Below, piece after piece: positions 52,040 to 60,125 of a stretch of DNA of 64,000 bases. The first letter of the stretch is position 1; each line of letters begins with the position of its first letter. The DNA is from Thermaerobacter subterraneus DSM 13965 (GTDB lineage: Bacteria > Bacillota > Sulfobacillia > Thermaerobacterales > Thermaerobacteraceae). Position numbers and translations under genes: made by a program. The stretch covers positions 1,231,890 to 1,295,889 of the forward strand of contig NZ_JH976535.1 in assembly GCF_000183545.2 (NCBI RefSeq). Direction: 5' to 3'. Under the pieces are notes generated by a model. The model was given only the letters and a program-made list of their open reading frames with translations, was not told the origin of the DNA and searched no databases.

Positions 52040-53976
52040 CGGAGCAGCAGCAGAAGGGCAGCCGGCCAGGACCTGCCGCCGAGGAGGACCGCCCGGAGGT
52101 GGCGTCCGGCCCTGGCCGGCCCCTTGCCCGGCGGCGGGCCGTCCTGAGCGTGGCCGACAAGCAGGGCATCGCCGAGCTGGGCCGGGCCCTGCACCGCCTG
52201 GGCTGGGAGCTGGTCTCCACCGGGGGGACGGCCCGGGTGCTGGAAGAAGCCGGCTTGCCGGTGACCCCCGTCCAGGCGGTGACGGGCTTTCCCGAGCTGC
52301 TGGAGGGGCGGGTGAAGACCCTGCACCCGGCCCTCCACGCCGGCATCCTGGCCCGGCGCCGGCGGCCGGACGACATGGCGGCCCTGGCCGCCCACGGCAT
52401 CGTGCCGGTGGACCTGGTGGTGGTCAACCTCTACCCCTTCGCGCAAGCGGCCGCCGCCGGCGTGGCCGGCACCGCCCTGCTGGAAGAGATCGACATCGGC
52501 GGGCCCGCCCTGATCCGGGCCGCCGCCAAGAACTGGCCCCACGTCGCCGTGGTGGTCGATCCGGCCGACTACCCGGAGATCGTCGCGGCCCTCGCGCAGG
52601 GCGGGCTGCCGGCGGCCCTGCGCCACCGGCTGGCCGTCAAGGCCTTCGCCCACACCGCCGCCTACGATGCGGTCATCGCCCAGGTGCTGGCGGGGACCCG
52701 GCCGGAAGACTTTGTGCCCGCAGACCGGATGCCGGGGGAGGTGCTGCCTCTTGAAACGGAGCGGCCGGCCCCTGCTGGAACGGTGCGGCCGGCCGGGGAG
52801 GAGGCGCCTGTCGCCGGGGCCGCTTCCGCCCAAGGCGCTCCGGACCGGGTGGGGGACGGCGCCTGGCCTCAACTCCTGGTGCTGCCCCTGCGCCGGGAAA
52901 GCGTCCTCCGTTACGGTGAAAACCCCCACCAGGCGGCGGCCGTCTACCGGCCGCTGCTGCCGCCGGGAGGTTTCCACACGCCTCAGGACGGCGGCGCGGC
53001 CACCGGCGACCTCGTGACCGCCGCCGCGCCGGCGGGGGCGCCGGGCGGGTTCGTCCAGCGCGGCGGCAAGCCCATGTCGTACAACAACTGGCTCGACACC
53101 CTGGCCGCCTGGCGGGCCGTCCAGGAGTTCGCCCTGCCGGCGGCGGTGGCGGTCAAGCACGCCACACCCTGCGGCATCGGCGCCGCCCCGACCCCGGCGG
53201 ACGCCTTCCGGCTGGCCCGCGACGCCGACCCCGAGTCCATCTTCGGCGGCATCGTCGCCTTCAACCGCACCGTGGACGAGGTCACCGCCCGGCTGCTGGC
53301 GGAGATCTTCCTGGAGGTGGTCGTCGCCCCGGGCTTCAGCCGGGAGGCGCTAAACCTCCTCGCCGGGCGGAAGAACCTGCGGATCCTGGAGGCGCCGGGC
53401 GCGGCGGCGGCCGCCGGCGGATCACCCCCACCCGGGCCGGGGCACGCCGGTCCAGCCGGAAGGGCCGTAGCGGCAACGGGCAGCAGCGGGTCCTGGGGGG
53501 CCTGGGAGGTCCGGGGTCTGGGCGATTGCTGGCTCGTCCAGGAGGCCGACCCGCCCCTTCCCGCCGGCGTCCGGACCGGCTGGCAGGTGGTGACCCGGGC
53601 CGCTCCCTCGCCCGGGCAGTGGGAGGCCCTGGACTTCGCCTGGCGGGCGGTGAAGCCCTGCCGCTCCAACGCCATCGTGGTGGCGGCCGCCCAGCCGGGC
53701 GGCGGCTGGCGCACCCTGGGCATCGGCGCCGGCCAGACCAGCCGGGTGCGGGCGGTGGAACAGGCGCTGGCCCTGGCGGGCGAGTCGGCCCGGGGGGCGG
53801 TGCTGGCCTCCGACGGGTTCTTCCCCTTCCCCGATTCGGTGGAACGGGCGGCGGCGGCGGGGATTGCCGCCATCGTGCAACCGGGCGGGTCGGTGCGTGA
53901 CGCCGAGGTCATCGCCGCCGCCGAGCAGGCGGGCATCGCCATGGTCTTCACCGGCCGGCGGCATTTCCGGCACTGA
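52036..53976 (+). CDS. purH: Bifunctional AICAR transformylase / IMP cyclohydrolase
   Basis: Last two steps to IMP. The IMP cyclohydrolase domain shows LSVADKQGIAELGRALHRLGWELVSTGGTARVLEEAG, GRVKTLHPALHAGIL and VNLYPF; the transformylase domain shows LRYGENPHQAAAVY, NNWLDTLAAW, VAVKHATPCGIG and KPCRSNAIVVA. 646 residues against about 510: insertions of about 40 residues at 237-278 and about 35 at 455-490 are Gly/Ala/Pro-rich. The start is taken as TTG 52036, overlapping the purN stop (TTGA), because no ATG or GTG precedes the conserved region and AGGAGG lies upstream. Confidence 0.94.
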   Translation: MTEQQQKGSRPGPAAEEDRPEVASGPGRPLARRRAVLSVADKQGIAELGRALHRLGWELVSTGGTARVLEEAGLPVTPVQAVTGFPELLEGRVKTLHPALHAGILARRRRPDDMAALAAHGIVPVDLVVVNLYPFAQAAAAGVAGTALLEEIDIGGPALIRAAAKNWPHVAVVVDPADYPEIVAALAQGGLPAALRHRLAVKAFAHTAAYDAVIAQVLAGTRPEDFVPADRMPGEVLPLETERPAPAGTVRPAGEEAPVAGAASAQGAPDRVGDGAWPQLLVLPLRRESVLRYGENPHQAAAVYRPLLPPGGFHTPQDGGAATGDLVTAAAPAGAPGGFVQRGGKPMSYNNWLDTLAAWRAVQEFALPAAVAVKHATPCGIGAAPTPADAFRLARDADPESIFGGIVAFNRTVDEVTARLLAEIFLEVVVAPGFSREALNLLAGRKNLRILEAPGAAAAAGGSPPPGPGHAGPAGRAVAATGSSGSWGAWEVRGLGDCWLVQEADPPLPAGVRTGWQVVTRAAPSPGQWEALDFAWRAVKPCRSNAIVVAAAQPGGGWRTLGIGAGQTSRVRAVEQALALAGESARGAVLASDGFFPFPDSVERAAAAGIAAIVQPGGSVRDAEVIAAAEQAGIAMVFTGRRHFRH

Positions 53977-54063
53977 GGCGCCCGCCCGGTCGTGCGGCGA
54001 CACCGCCGGCCGGTGGCGCCTGGAGCGGCACGCCGTGAGGTCCCAAGGGGAGGGAGGAGGGGC

Positions 54064-55410
54064 ATGCGGGTCGCGGTCATCGGCAGCGGCGGGCGGGAAC
54101 ACGCCCTGGTGCGGGCGCTCATGCAGAGTCCCCGGGTGGAGCATGTCCTGGCCCTGCCCGGCAACGACGGCATGGCGGCTCTGGGCGCCGAGTGCCTGGG
54201 CGGCGATCCCCTGGACCTTGACGATACCGCCCGGCGCCTTCAGGCCCGGCGGGTCGACCTGGCCCTGGTCGGGCCCGAGGCTCCCCTGGTGGCCGGGCTG
54301 GCCGGCCGGCTGGAGGCCGCCGGCATCGCCGTCTTCGGACCGGGCCGGGAGGCCGCCCGCATCGAAGGGAGCAAGGCTTTCGCCAAGGCCTTCATGGCCC
54401 GCCACGGCATCCCCACCGCCCCGGGCTGGGTCTTCGACGACCCGGCGGCGGCGGAGGACTTTCTCCGCCGCCACCCGGGCCCGTGGGTGGTCAAGGCCGA
54501 CGGCCTGGCGGCGGGCAAGGGCGTGCTCGTGTGCGACGATGCCGCCGCGTCCCTGGAAGCGGTCCGGCGCCTCATGCGGCAGGGCGTGCTGGGGGCCGCA
54601 GGCCGCCGGGTGGTGATCGAGGAGCGGCTGGAGGGGCGGGAGCTCTCGGTCCTGGCCGTGACCGACGGCCGCCGGGCCCACCTCCTGGCCCCGGCCCGCG
54701 ACTACAAGCGCCTGGAAGACGGCGACCGCGGACCCAACACCGGCGGCATGGGGGCCTTCTCCCCCGTGCCGGGCGTATCGCCCGCCCTGCTCGATGCCAT
54801 CCGGCGCTCCATCGTGGAGCCCGCGGTGGCGGGCCTGGCGGCGGAGGGGTGCCCCTTCCGGGGTGTGCTCTACGCGGGGCTCATGCTGACGGCCCAGGGA
54901 CCCCGGGTGCTGGAGTTCAACTGCAGGCTGGGCGACCCGGAGACCCAGGTGCTGGTGCCGCGGCTGGCCGGCGACCTGGCGGAGCTGGCCTGGCAGGCGG
55001 CCACGGGCCGGCTTCCGGCCGAGCCGCCGGCCTGGCGACCGGAGGCGGCGGTGTGCGTGGTGCTGGCGACGCCCGGCTACCCGGACGAACCCGCCCGGGG
55101 CCTGCCCATCACGGGCCTGGAGCAGGCGGCGGGCCTGCCCGGGGTGTTCATCGACCACGCCGGCACGCGGCGGGAGGGCGGCCGCTGGGTCGCCGCGGGC
55201 GGCCGGGTGGTGGGGGTGACGGCCCTGGGTTCTTGCCTGGAGGAGGCGCGGCGGAAGGCCTATGCCGCCGTCGAGCAGATCCGCTTCCCGGGGCTGCGGT
55301 TCCGCAGGGACATCGCTCGGTTCCACCACGGGGAAGGAACGGGCAACTCCCTCACCGATCAAGAGCAGGACCCGGCCAATGGCAGGACCCGGCCGTTCTC
55401 TGTGGAATGA
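54064..55410 (+). CDS. purD: Phosphoribosylamine-glycine ligase
   Basis: ATP-grasp ligase joining glycine to phosphoribosylamine. Motifs: VAVIGSGGREHALVRAL, LVGPEAPLVAGLAG, GPGREAARIEGSKAFAKAFM, VVKADGLAAGKGVLV, DYKRLEDGDRGPNTGGMGAFSP and LEFNCRLGDPETQVL. 448 residues, close to the norm, with a 25-residue tail. ATG 54064 follows GGAGGAGGGGC. Last gene of the purE-B-C-S-Q-L-F-M-N-H-D operon, the B. subtilis order without purK. Confidence 0.97.
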   Translation: MRVAVIGSGGREHALVRALMQSPRVEHVLALPGNDGMAALGAECLGGDPLDLDDTARRLQARRVDLALVGPEAPLVAGLAGRLEAAGIAVFGPGREAARIEGSKAFAKAFMARHGIPTAPGWVFDDPAAAEDFLRRHPGPWVVKADGLAAGKGVLVCDDAAASLEAVRRLMRQGVLGAAGRRVVIEERLEGRELSVLAVTDGRRAHLLAPARDYKRLEDGDRGPNTGGMGAFSPVPGVSPALLDAIRRSIVEPAVAGLAAEGCPFRGVLYAGLMLTAQGPRVLEFNCRLGDPETQVLVPRLAGDLAELAWQAATGRLPAEPPAWRPEAAVCVVLATPGYPDEPARGLPITGLEQAAGLPGVFIDHAGTRREGGRWVAAGGRVVGVTALGSCLEEARRKAYAAVEQIRFPGLRFRRDIARFHHGEGTGNSLTDQEQDPANGRTRPFSVE

Positions 55411-55413
55411 CTG

Positions 55414-55431
55414 TTGTGAAACCGATCACAA
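55414..55431 (+). promoter_or_regulatory. CRP/FNR-type palindrome before the riboflavin leader
   Basis: TTGTGA-N6-TCACAA, a perfect 6+6 inverted repeat that matches the TGTGA-N6-TCACA half-sites of CRP-family regulators. It starts 4 bases after the purD stop and 19 bases before the FMN riboswitch, so it could overlap the rib promoter. No strong -10 box was found between them. Confidence 0.45.
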
Positions 55432-55449
55432 GTAGCGGACAACCGAGCC

Positions 55450-55655
55450 GTGTCTCCTTCGGGGCAGGGTGAGGTCCAGGAACCGGCCCGCCGAGGCTGG
55501 TTCCTGCGCGCCAATTCCCGACCGGCGGTGATGCGCGGCACCTCCGGTGCCGCGACGAGCCCGCGAGCCCGGTGGCGGGGATCCAGTGACCCCCGCAGGG
55601 CAGGAGCCGGTGCGATCCCGGCGCCGACGGTAAAGTCCGGATGGGAGAAGGGGGC
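55450..55655 (+). promoter_or_regulatory. FMN riboswitch (RFN element)
   Basis: The RFN element is recognised by CTTCGGGGCAGGGTGA, AATTCCCGACCGGCGGTGATG, GAGCCCGCGAGC, CCGGCGCCGACGGTAAAGTCC and GGATGGGAGAAGG in the canonical order. The second stem's loop carries an extra 30-base hairpin (55477-55506, 11-bp stem with one G-U), and a GCGGCACC/GGTGCCGC hairpin follows at about 55534-55553. FMN binding should favour the terminator downstream and shut off ribD-ribEBA-ribH. Confidence 0.95.
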
Positions 55656-55717
55656 AGGGCGTCGGGCCGTGGAACCTTTGTCCTTTCCCGCGGCCTGCCG
55701 TTGACCTGTCTCGTCCC

Positions 55718-55743
55718 GCCCCGGCGTCTGCTGGGGCCTTTTT
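55718..55743 (+). terminator. Riboswitch-controlled intrinsic terminator
   Basis: GCCCCGGC / GCTGGGGC stem (with one G-U pair) and loop GTCT, followed by CTTTTT (55738-55743). It lies 62 bases after the FMN aptamer. The 309 bases from here to the ribD start (55744-56052) stay open in the ribD frame but encode Pro/Gly/Arg-rich sequence with no family similarity; I see no other element there. Confidence 0.85.
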
Positions 55744-56052
55744 CGTGGTGGGGCGATGGGATTTCGTGCGCCTCTCGACCGGCGCCAGGCCGGGCGGGTG
55801 CCCGCCTGCCTTCGCCCCGCCTCCGGGGCCTGCTTCTCCCTTTTCCCCCATCCCTGGCAACGGTTTCACCTGCCCGTGGGGCGAGGGCTCGCCGGCACGG
55901 ATCCCGGTCCGTGTCCCGGCTTGGGCCCTGGCGGGCGCCGGCCTTCCCTCACCCCGCACCGGACGTTCCGGGTCGGGGTCGATCGGCAAGGCAGGGCGCC
56001 GGCCATCGCCCGGCAGCCCGTGGGGGCGGCTCTCGAGGGGGTTGGCTGCACG

Positions 56053-57384
56053 ATGGGCGACGATCGCGCGCCCGGGTCCTCGCCCGGGACAATCCTCCCG
56101 TCCCGTGCCTCCGCTGGCGGGGCGGCTCCTGTTGCCGGCCGTGCCCGACTGGCGGTGGACCGGGAGGCCGACCGCCACTTCATGAGGCGGGCTCTGGACC
56201 TGGCGGCGAGAGCCGGCGGGCGGACCCATCCCAATCCCATGGTGGGGGCCGTCATCGTCCGGGACGGGGTGGTGGTGGGCGAAGGGTACCACCGGCGCGC
56301 GGGGGAGCCCCACGCCGAGGTTGAGGCCCTGCGGTCGGCAAGAGACCAGGCCCGGGGGGCGACCCTGTATGTCACCCTGGAACCCTGTTGCCATCATGGC
56401 CGGACGCCACCCTGCACCGAGGCCATCCTGGCGGCGGGTCTGCGGCGGGTCGTGGTGGCCATGGTGGACCCCGATCCGCGGGTGGCGGGCCGCGGCCTTT
56501 CCGTTCTGGCGCAAGCGGGCGTAGAGGTTGCCGTCGGGGTCGAGGCGGACCGCGCGCTGCGCCTGAACGAAGCGTATGTCGTGCACCGCGTGCTGGGTCG
56601 TCCCATGGTGACGGCCAAGTATGCGATGACCCTGGACGGCCGGATCGCCACCGCTCGGGGCGAAAGCCGCTGGATCACGGGTCCCAGGGCCCGCCGCTGG
56701 GTCCACCGCCTCAGGGACCGGGTCGACGCCATTCTGGTCGGGGTGGGAACGGTCCTGGCCGACGACCCCAGCCTTACCGTCCGCTGGCATCCAGGAGGCC
56801 GGGACCCCGTCCGGGTCATCCTGGACAGTCACGCCCGCACCCCCCCGGACGCCCAGGTGATCCGGGCGGCCCGGCATTCCCCGGCGCCCACATGGGTTGC
56901 CGTGACACCCCAGGCTCCCGCCGTCCGGACCGCCCGCCTGGAGGCGGCGGGGGTGCAGGTCTTGCGGGTGCCGGCGGATCCCCACGGCCGTGTTTCGATT
57001 CTCCATCTCCTGCGGGAGCTGGCGTCCCGCGGGATCGTGCACCTGCTGGTCGAGGGAGGGGCGTCGGTCCACGGATCCTTCTTCGCCGCCGGGCTGGTTG
57101 ACCGGGTGGTGGCCTTCATCGCGCCCAAGCTCGTCGGGGGCCGTGCGGCCCCGGGACCCATCGGGGACCCGGGGGTGGATGCGCTGGCTGCCGCGCCCGC
57201 CCTGCACCGGCCCACCTGGCGCCGGATCGGCGAGGACTGGATGATCAGCGGCTACCTTCGGGATCCCGCGGCCCTGGTCTGCGATCAGCCGCCGGCCTGC
57301 CGGGAAGGCCCGCCACCTGCGCCCCGGGCTCCCGGCGGTACACCGGGGCCGGCGACTCCAGGAGAGAGCGCGGGAACCCGCTAA
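56053..57384 (+). CDS. ribD: Bifunctional riboflavin deaminase/reductase
   Basis: Second and third steps of riboflavin synthesis: deamination of the pyrimidine and reduction of the ribosyl side chain. The deaminase domain has FMRRALDLAARAGGRTHPNPMVGAVIV, HAEVEAL (zinc His and catalytic Glu) and TLEPCCHHGRTPPC (zinc Cys pair). The reductase domain has YAMTLDGRIATARGESRWITG, DAILVGVGTVLADDPSLTVR and LLVEGGASVHGSFF. ATG 56053 gives 443 residues; GTG 56155 (VDREADRHFM) would give a more standard 409, and the frame is open to ATG 55756. Under FMN riboswitch control. Confidence 0.93.
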   Translation: MGDDRAPGSSPGTILPSRASAGGAAPVAGRARLAVDREADRHFMRRALDLAARAGGRTHPNPMVGAVIVRDGVVVGEGYHRRAGEPHAEVEALRSARDQARGATLYVTLEPCCHHGRTPPCTEAILAAGLRRVVVAMVDPDPRVAGRGLSVLAQAGVEVAVGVEADRALRLNEAYVVHRVLGRPMVTAKYAMTLDGRIATARGESRWITGPRARRWVHRLRDRVDAILVGVGTVLADDPSLTVRWHPGGRDPVRVILDSHARTPPDAQVIRAARHSPAPTWVAVTPQAPAVRTARLEAAGVQVLRVPADPHGRVSILHLLRELASRGIVHLLVEGGASVHGSFFAAGLVDRVVAFIAPKLVGGRAAPGPIGDPGVDALAAAPALHRPTWRRIGEDWMISGYLRDPAALVCDQPPACREGPPPAPRAPGGTPGPATPGESAGTR

Positions 57385-57459
57385 TACGTCCTGCCCTCCT
57401 GTCCGGAGGCCGTCTCGGTCCCTCGCGGGGTGGGGCAAGGGCACGAGGGAGGTCTGGTG

Positions 57460-59499
57460 ATGTTCACCGGTATCGTTCAGGGCAGGGGCCGGTGCGTTGA
57501 CCTGAAGGCGACGGGCTCAAGCCTGCAGATCTGGATCGAAGCGCCCTTTCTCGGCCAGGTGCGCCCCGGCGACAGCGTGGCCGTGGACGGGGTGTGTCTG
57601 ACGGTCGTCGCCATCCGAGGGAACCGGCTGGCTTTCACGGCGGTCCCCGAGACCCTGCGTGTCACCACCCTGGGCGACCTGCGACCCGGCGACGAGGTCA
57701 ACATCGAACCGGCCTTGCGCTGGGGCAGTCCCTTAGGAGGACACCTGGTGATGGGCCACGTGGACGGCACCGGCACGGTGATGGCGGTGTCGGCTCAGGA
57801 CGCCGGCGTGTTGATGGAGATCGAGGCACCGGCAGACCTGGCCCCCTTGATCGCGCCGAAGGGCTCGATCGCGGTGGACGGTGTGAGCCTCACGGTGGTC
57901 GAAGTGCGGGGCCGCCGCTTTACCGTGGCGCTGGTTCCCCACACCCTCGAGTACACGACGTTGGGCCGGCACCGGCCTGGCGACCGGGTCAATCTGGAGG
58001 TCGACTGGCTGGCCCGGTATGCCGCCCGGCACCGGCCGGCGGCGGGGGCCCCGGTGCCGGAACCGCCGGCCCGCTTGCCGGGAGCGGCCATGACCCTGGC
58101 CACTCTGGAACGGCCCAAGCGCGGCGCCGGCCCCCACGTCCAGGAGCCCGACGCGGTCGGGCGGGTCCGGACGGCCCTGGCCGCACTGCGGGCGGGAGGC
58201 ATGGTGGTGGTCCTCGACGACGACGACCGGGAGGGCGAAGGGGATCTGGTGCTGGCGGCGCAGCATGCGACCCCGGACCGCATCAATTTCATGTTGCTTC
58301 ATGGGCGCGGGCTGATCTGTGCGGCCATGGCGGCGGACCGCTGCCAAACCCTCGGGCTGCCGCTGATGGTGGATCCGCCCGCCGATCCCATGGGTACGCC
58401 TTTCACCGTCAGCATCGACGCCCGGCACGGTGTCACCACCGGCATCTCGGCGGCCGACCGGGCACGGACGTTGCAGGTGCTGGCAGATCCGGCCAGCACG
58501 GCGGCGGACCTAGTCCGGCCCGGCCACGTCTTCCCGTTGCGGGCGCGTCCGTGGGGCGTCATGGAACGCCGGGGCCACACGGAGGCCGCCGTGGACCTGG
58601 CGCGCCTGGCAGGGATGGAACCGGTGGCGGCCATCTGCGAGATCCTGGGGGGCGACGGCACGCCCCTGCGGGGAACGGAGATCATCGCGTGGGCCATGGC
58701 CAACGGCCTGCCGTGGGTCACCGTCGGCGATCTGGTGGCGTACCGCCTTCGCCATGACACGCTGGTGCGGGCGGTGGCCGAAACGCGACTGCCCACGCGC
58801 TATGGCGAGTTCCACTTGACGGCCTTCGAATACATGCCGGACGGCACGGTCCACCTGGCTCTGACCTGCGGCCTGGACCGCCCGGCTTCGCGGCACCACC
58901 CGGCGAGGTCAAGCGCGGTTCAGCCGAGTCCTGCGGCGGCCGGGTCGGCGCCCGTCCTGGTCCGCATCCATAGCCAGTGCCTGACGGGAGATGCCCTGGC
59001 ATCCTGGCGCTGCGACTGCGGAGACCAGCTCCATGCCGCCCTGGAGCGGATCGGCTCCGAAGGCAGGGGTGCCCTCGTCTACCTGGCCCAGGAAGGACGC
59101 GGCATCGGGCTGGCGGCCAAGATCAAGGCGTACGCCTTGCAGGACCGCGGGTTGGATACGGTGGATGCCAACCGGGCCCTGGGCTTCCCTGCGGACGCCA
59201 GGGATTACGGAGTGGCGGCCCAGATCCTGCGCTCCCTGGGGCTCCGCCGGATCCGGCTTCTGACCAACAACCCGGACAAGATCGCCCAACTGGAGGGTTA
59301 CGGCATCGAGGTCGCAGAACGGGTCGCCCTGCCGGCCGCCTACCATGCGGAGAACCTTCGCTACCTGATGACGAAGCGCGACCGTCTCGGACACTCTTTG
59401 GACTGGCTCCCGGCCACGGAGGCCGCGGTGCCGGCCGGCCCCTCTGGAGGGGGCGGGCGGCGCCGGGTAAGCGGAGAGCCTGCACAGGAGGGGGAATGA
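57460..59499 (+). CDS. Trifunctional RibE-RibB-RibA fusion
   Basis: One uninterrupted 679-residue frame with three riboflavin enzymes. Residues 1-205: riboflavin synthase alpha (MFTGIVQGRGR, GVCLTVV, GGHLVMGHVDGTG, GVSLTVV, two lumazine-binding repeats). After a Pro/Ala linker, residues about 235-440 are DHBP synthase (DDDDREGEGDL, THHG-like ARHGVTTGISAADRA, RPGHVFPLRARP, RGHTEAAVDLARLAG). Residues about 445-660 are GTP cyclohydrolase II, with the zinc motif CLTGDALASWRCDCGDQ, QEGRGIGLAAKIKAY and LLTNNPDKI. Separate ribE and ribBA genes are the norm. ATG 57460 follows GAGGGAGG. Acts in the cytoplasm, supplying both precursors and the last step. Confidence 0.93.
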   Translation: MFTGIVQGRGRCVDLKATGSSLQIWIEAPFLGQVRPGDSVAVDGVCLTVVAIRGNRLAFTAVPETLRVTTLGDLRPGDEVNIEPALRWGSPLGGHLVMGHVDGTGTVMAVSAQDAGVLMEIEAPADLAPLIAPKGSIAVDGVSLTVVEVRGRRFTVALVPHTLEYTTLGRHRPGDRVNLEVDWLARYAARHRPAAGAPVPEPPARLPGAAMTLATLERPKRGAGPHVQEPDAVGRVRTALAALRAGGMVVVLDDDDREGEGDLVLAAQHATPDRINFMLLHGRGLICAAMAADRCQTLGLPLMVDPPADPMGTPFTVSIDARHGVTTGISAADRARTLQVLADPASTAADLVRPGHVFPLRARPWGVMERRGHTEAAVDLARLAGMEPVAAICEILGGDGTPLRGTEIIAWAMANGLPWVTVGDLVAYRLRHDTLVRAVAETRLPTRYGEFHLTAFEYMPDGTVHLALTCGLDRPASRHHPARSSAVQPSPAAAGSAPVLVRIHSQCLTGDALASWRCDCGDQLHAALERIGSEGRGALVYLAQEGRGIGLAAKIKAYALQDRGLDTVDANRALGFPADARDYGVAAQILRSLGLRRIRLLTNNPDKIAQLEGYGIEVAERVALPAAYHAENLRYLMTKRDRLGHSLDWLPATEAAVPAGPSGGGGRRRVSGEPAQEGE

Positions 59500-59502
59500 C
59501 CG

Positions 59503-59976
59503 GTGGCCGTTTACGAGGGGCGGTTGGATGCCGGCGGACTTCGGATGGCTGTGGTGGTCGCCCGGTACAACCGGCCGATCACCGCGGCCTTGCTGGCAGG
59601 AGCCCAGGACGCGCTGCGGCGCAACGGGATCGGGGATGAGAACGTGGACGTGGTCTGGGTGCCTGGCTCTTTCGAACTCCCCCTGACGGCACGCCGTCTG
59701 GCAGAAACAGGGCGCTATCAGGCGGTGATCGCCCTGGGCGCGGTGCTGAAAGGGGCCACGGCCCACTTCGAATACGTGGCCGGTGCGACAACCCAAGGGC
59801 TGATGCAGGCCGGCCTTCTGAGCGGCGTGCCCGTGATCTGCGGCGTGCTCACCTGCGAAACCCTTGAACAAGCCCTGGACCGGACCGGCCTGCGGGCAGG
59901 CGACCGGGGCGCCGAGGCGGCCCTGACCGCCGTGGAGATGGCCAGCTTGTTCCGGCAGCTCCCCGGGCGGGCCTGA
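59503..59976 (+). CDS. ribH: 6,7-dimethyl-8-ribityllumazine synthase
   Basis: Joins the pyrimidine and the four-carbon unit to lumazine, the RibE substrate. Motifs: VVVARYNRPITAALLAGA, WVPGSFELPLTARRLA, ALGAVLKGATAHFEYVAGA (catalytic His) and GVLTCETLEQALDR. Glu replaces the usual Asp in HFDYV and the TTDT stretch reads TCET, conservative changes. 157 residues, standard. GTG 59503 comes 3 bases after the fusion gene stop, behind AGGAGGGGG. Completes the rib operon; it would be expected to assemble as an icosahedral shell as in B. subtilis. Confidence 0.95.
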   Translation: MAVYEGRLDAGGLRMAVVVARYNRPITAALLAGAQDALRRNGIGDENVDVVWVPGSFELPLTARRLAETGRYQAVIALGAVLKGATAHFEYVAGATTQGLMQAGLLSGVPVICGVLTCETLEQALDRTGLRAGDRGAEAALTAVEMASLFRQLPGRA

Positions 59977-60125
59977 CCCGCGGTCCGGCTCGGGACGGTC
60001 GGCGGGAGGCATGGTCCGGTACCTGGGACGGCCGGCCGCCGCCCATGCATGATGCCGGCCCCGCCTGGATCGGAATGGCGCCCCTGCCACCGGCACATGC
60101 TGAACTCGTGCCGGGGGTGGGGCTC

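Noticed and set aside
55756-56052. A 99-residue N-terminal extension of RibD
   Set aside because: The frame is open, but the ribosome site is only 2 bases from ATG 55756 and the encoded sequence is Pro/Arg/Gly-rich without similarity to RibD; the later ATG was preferred.
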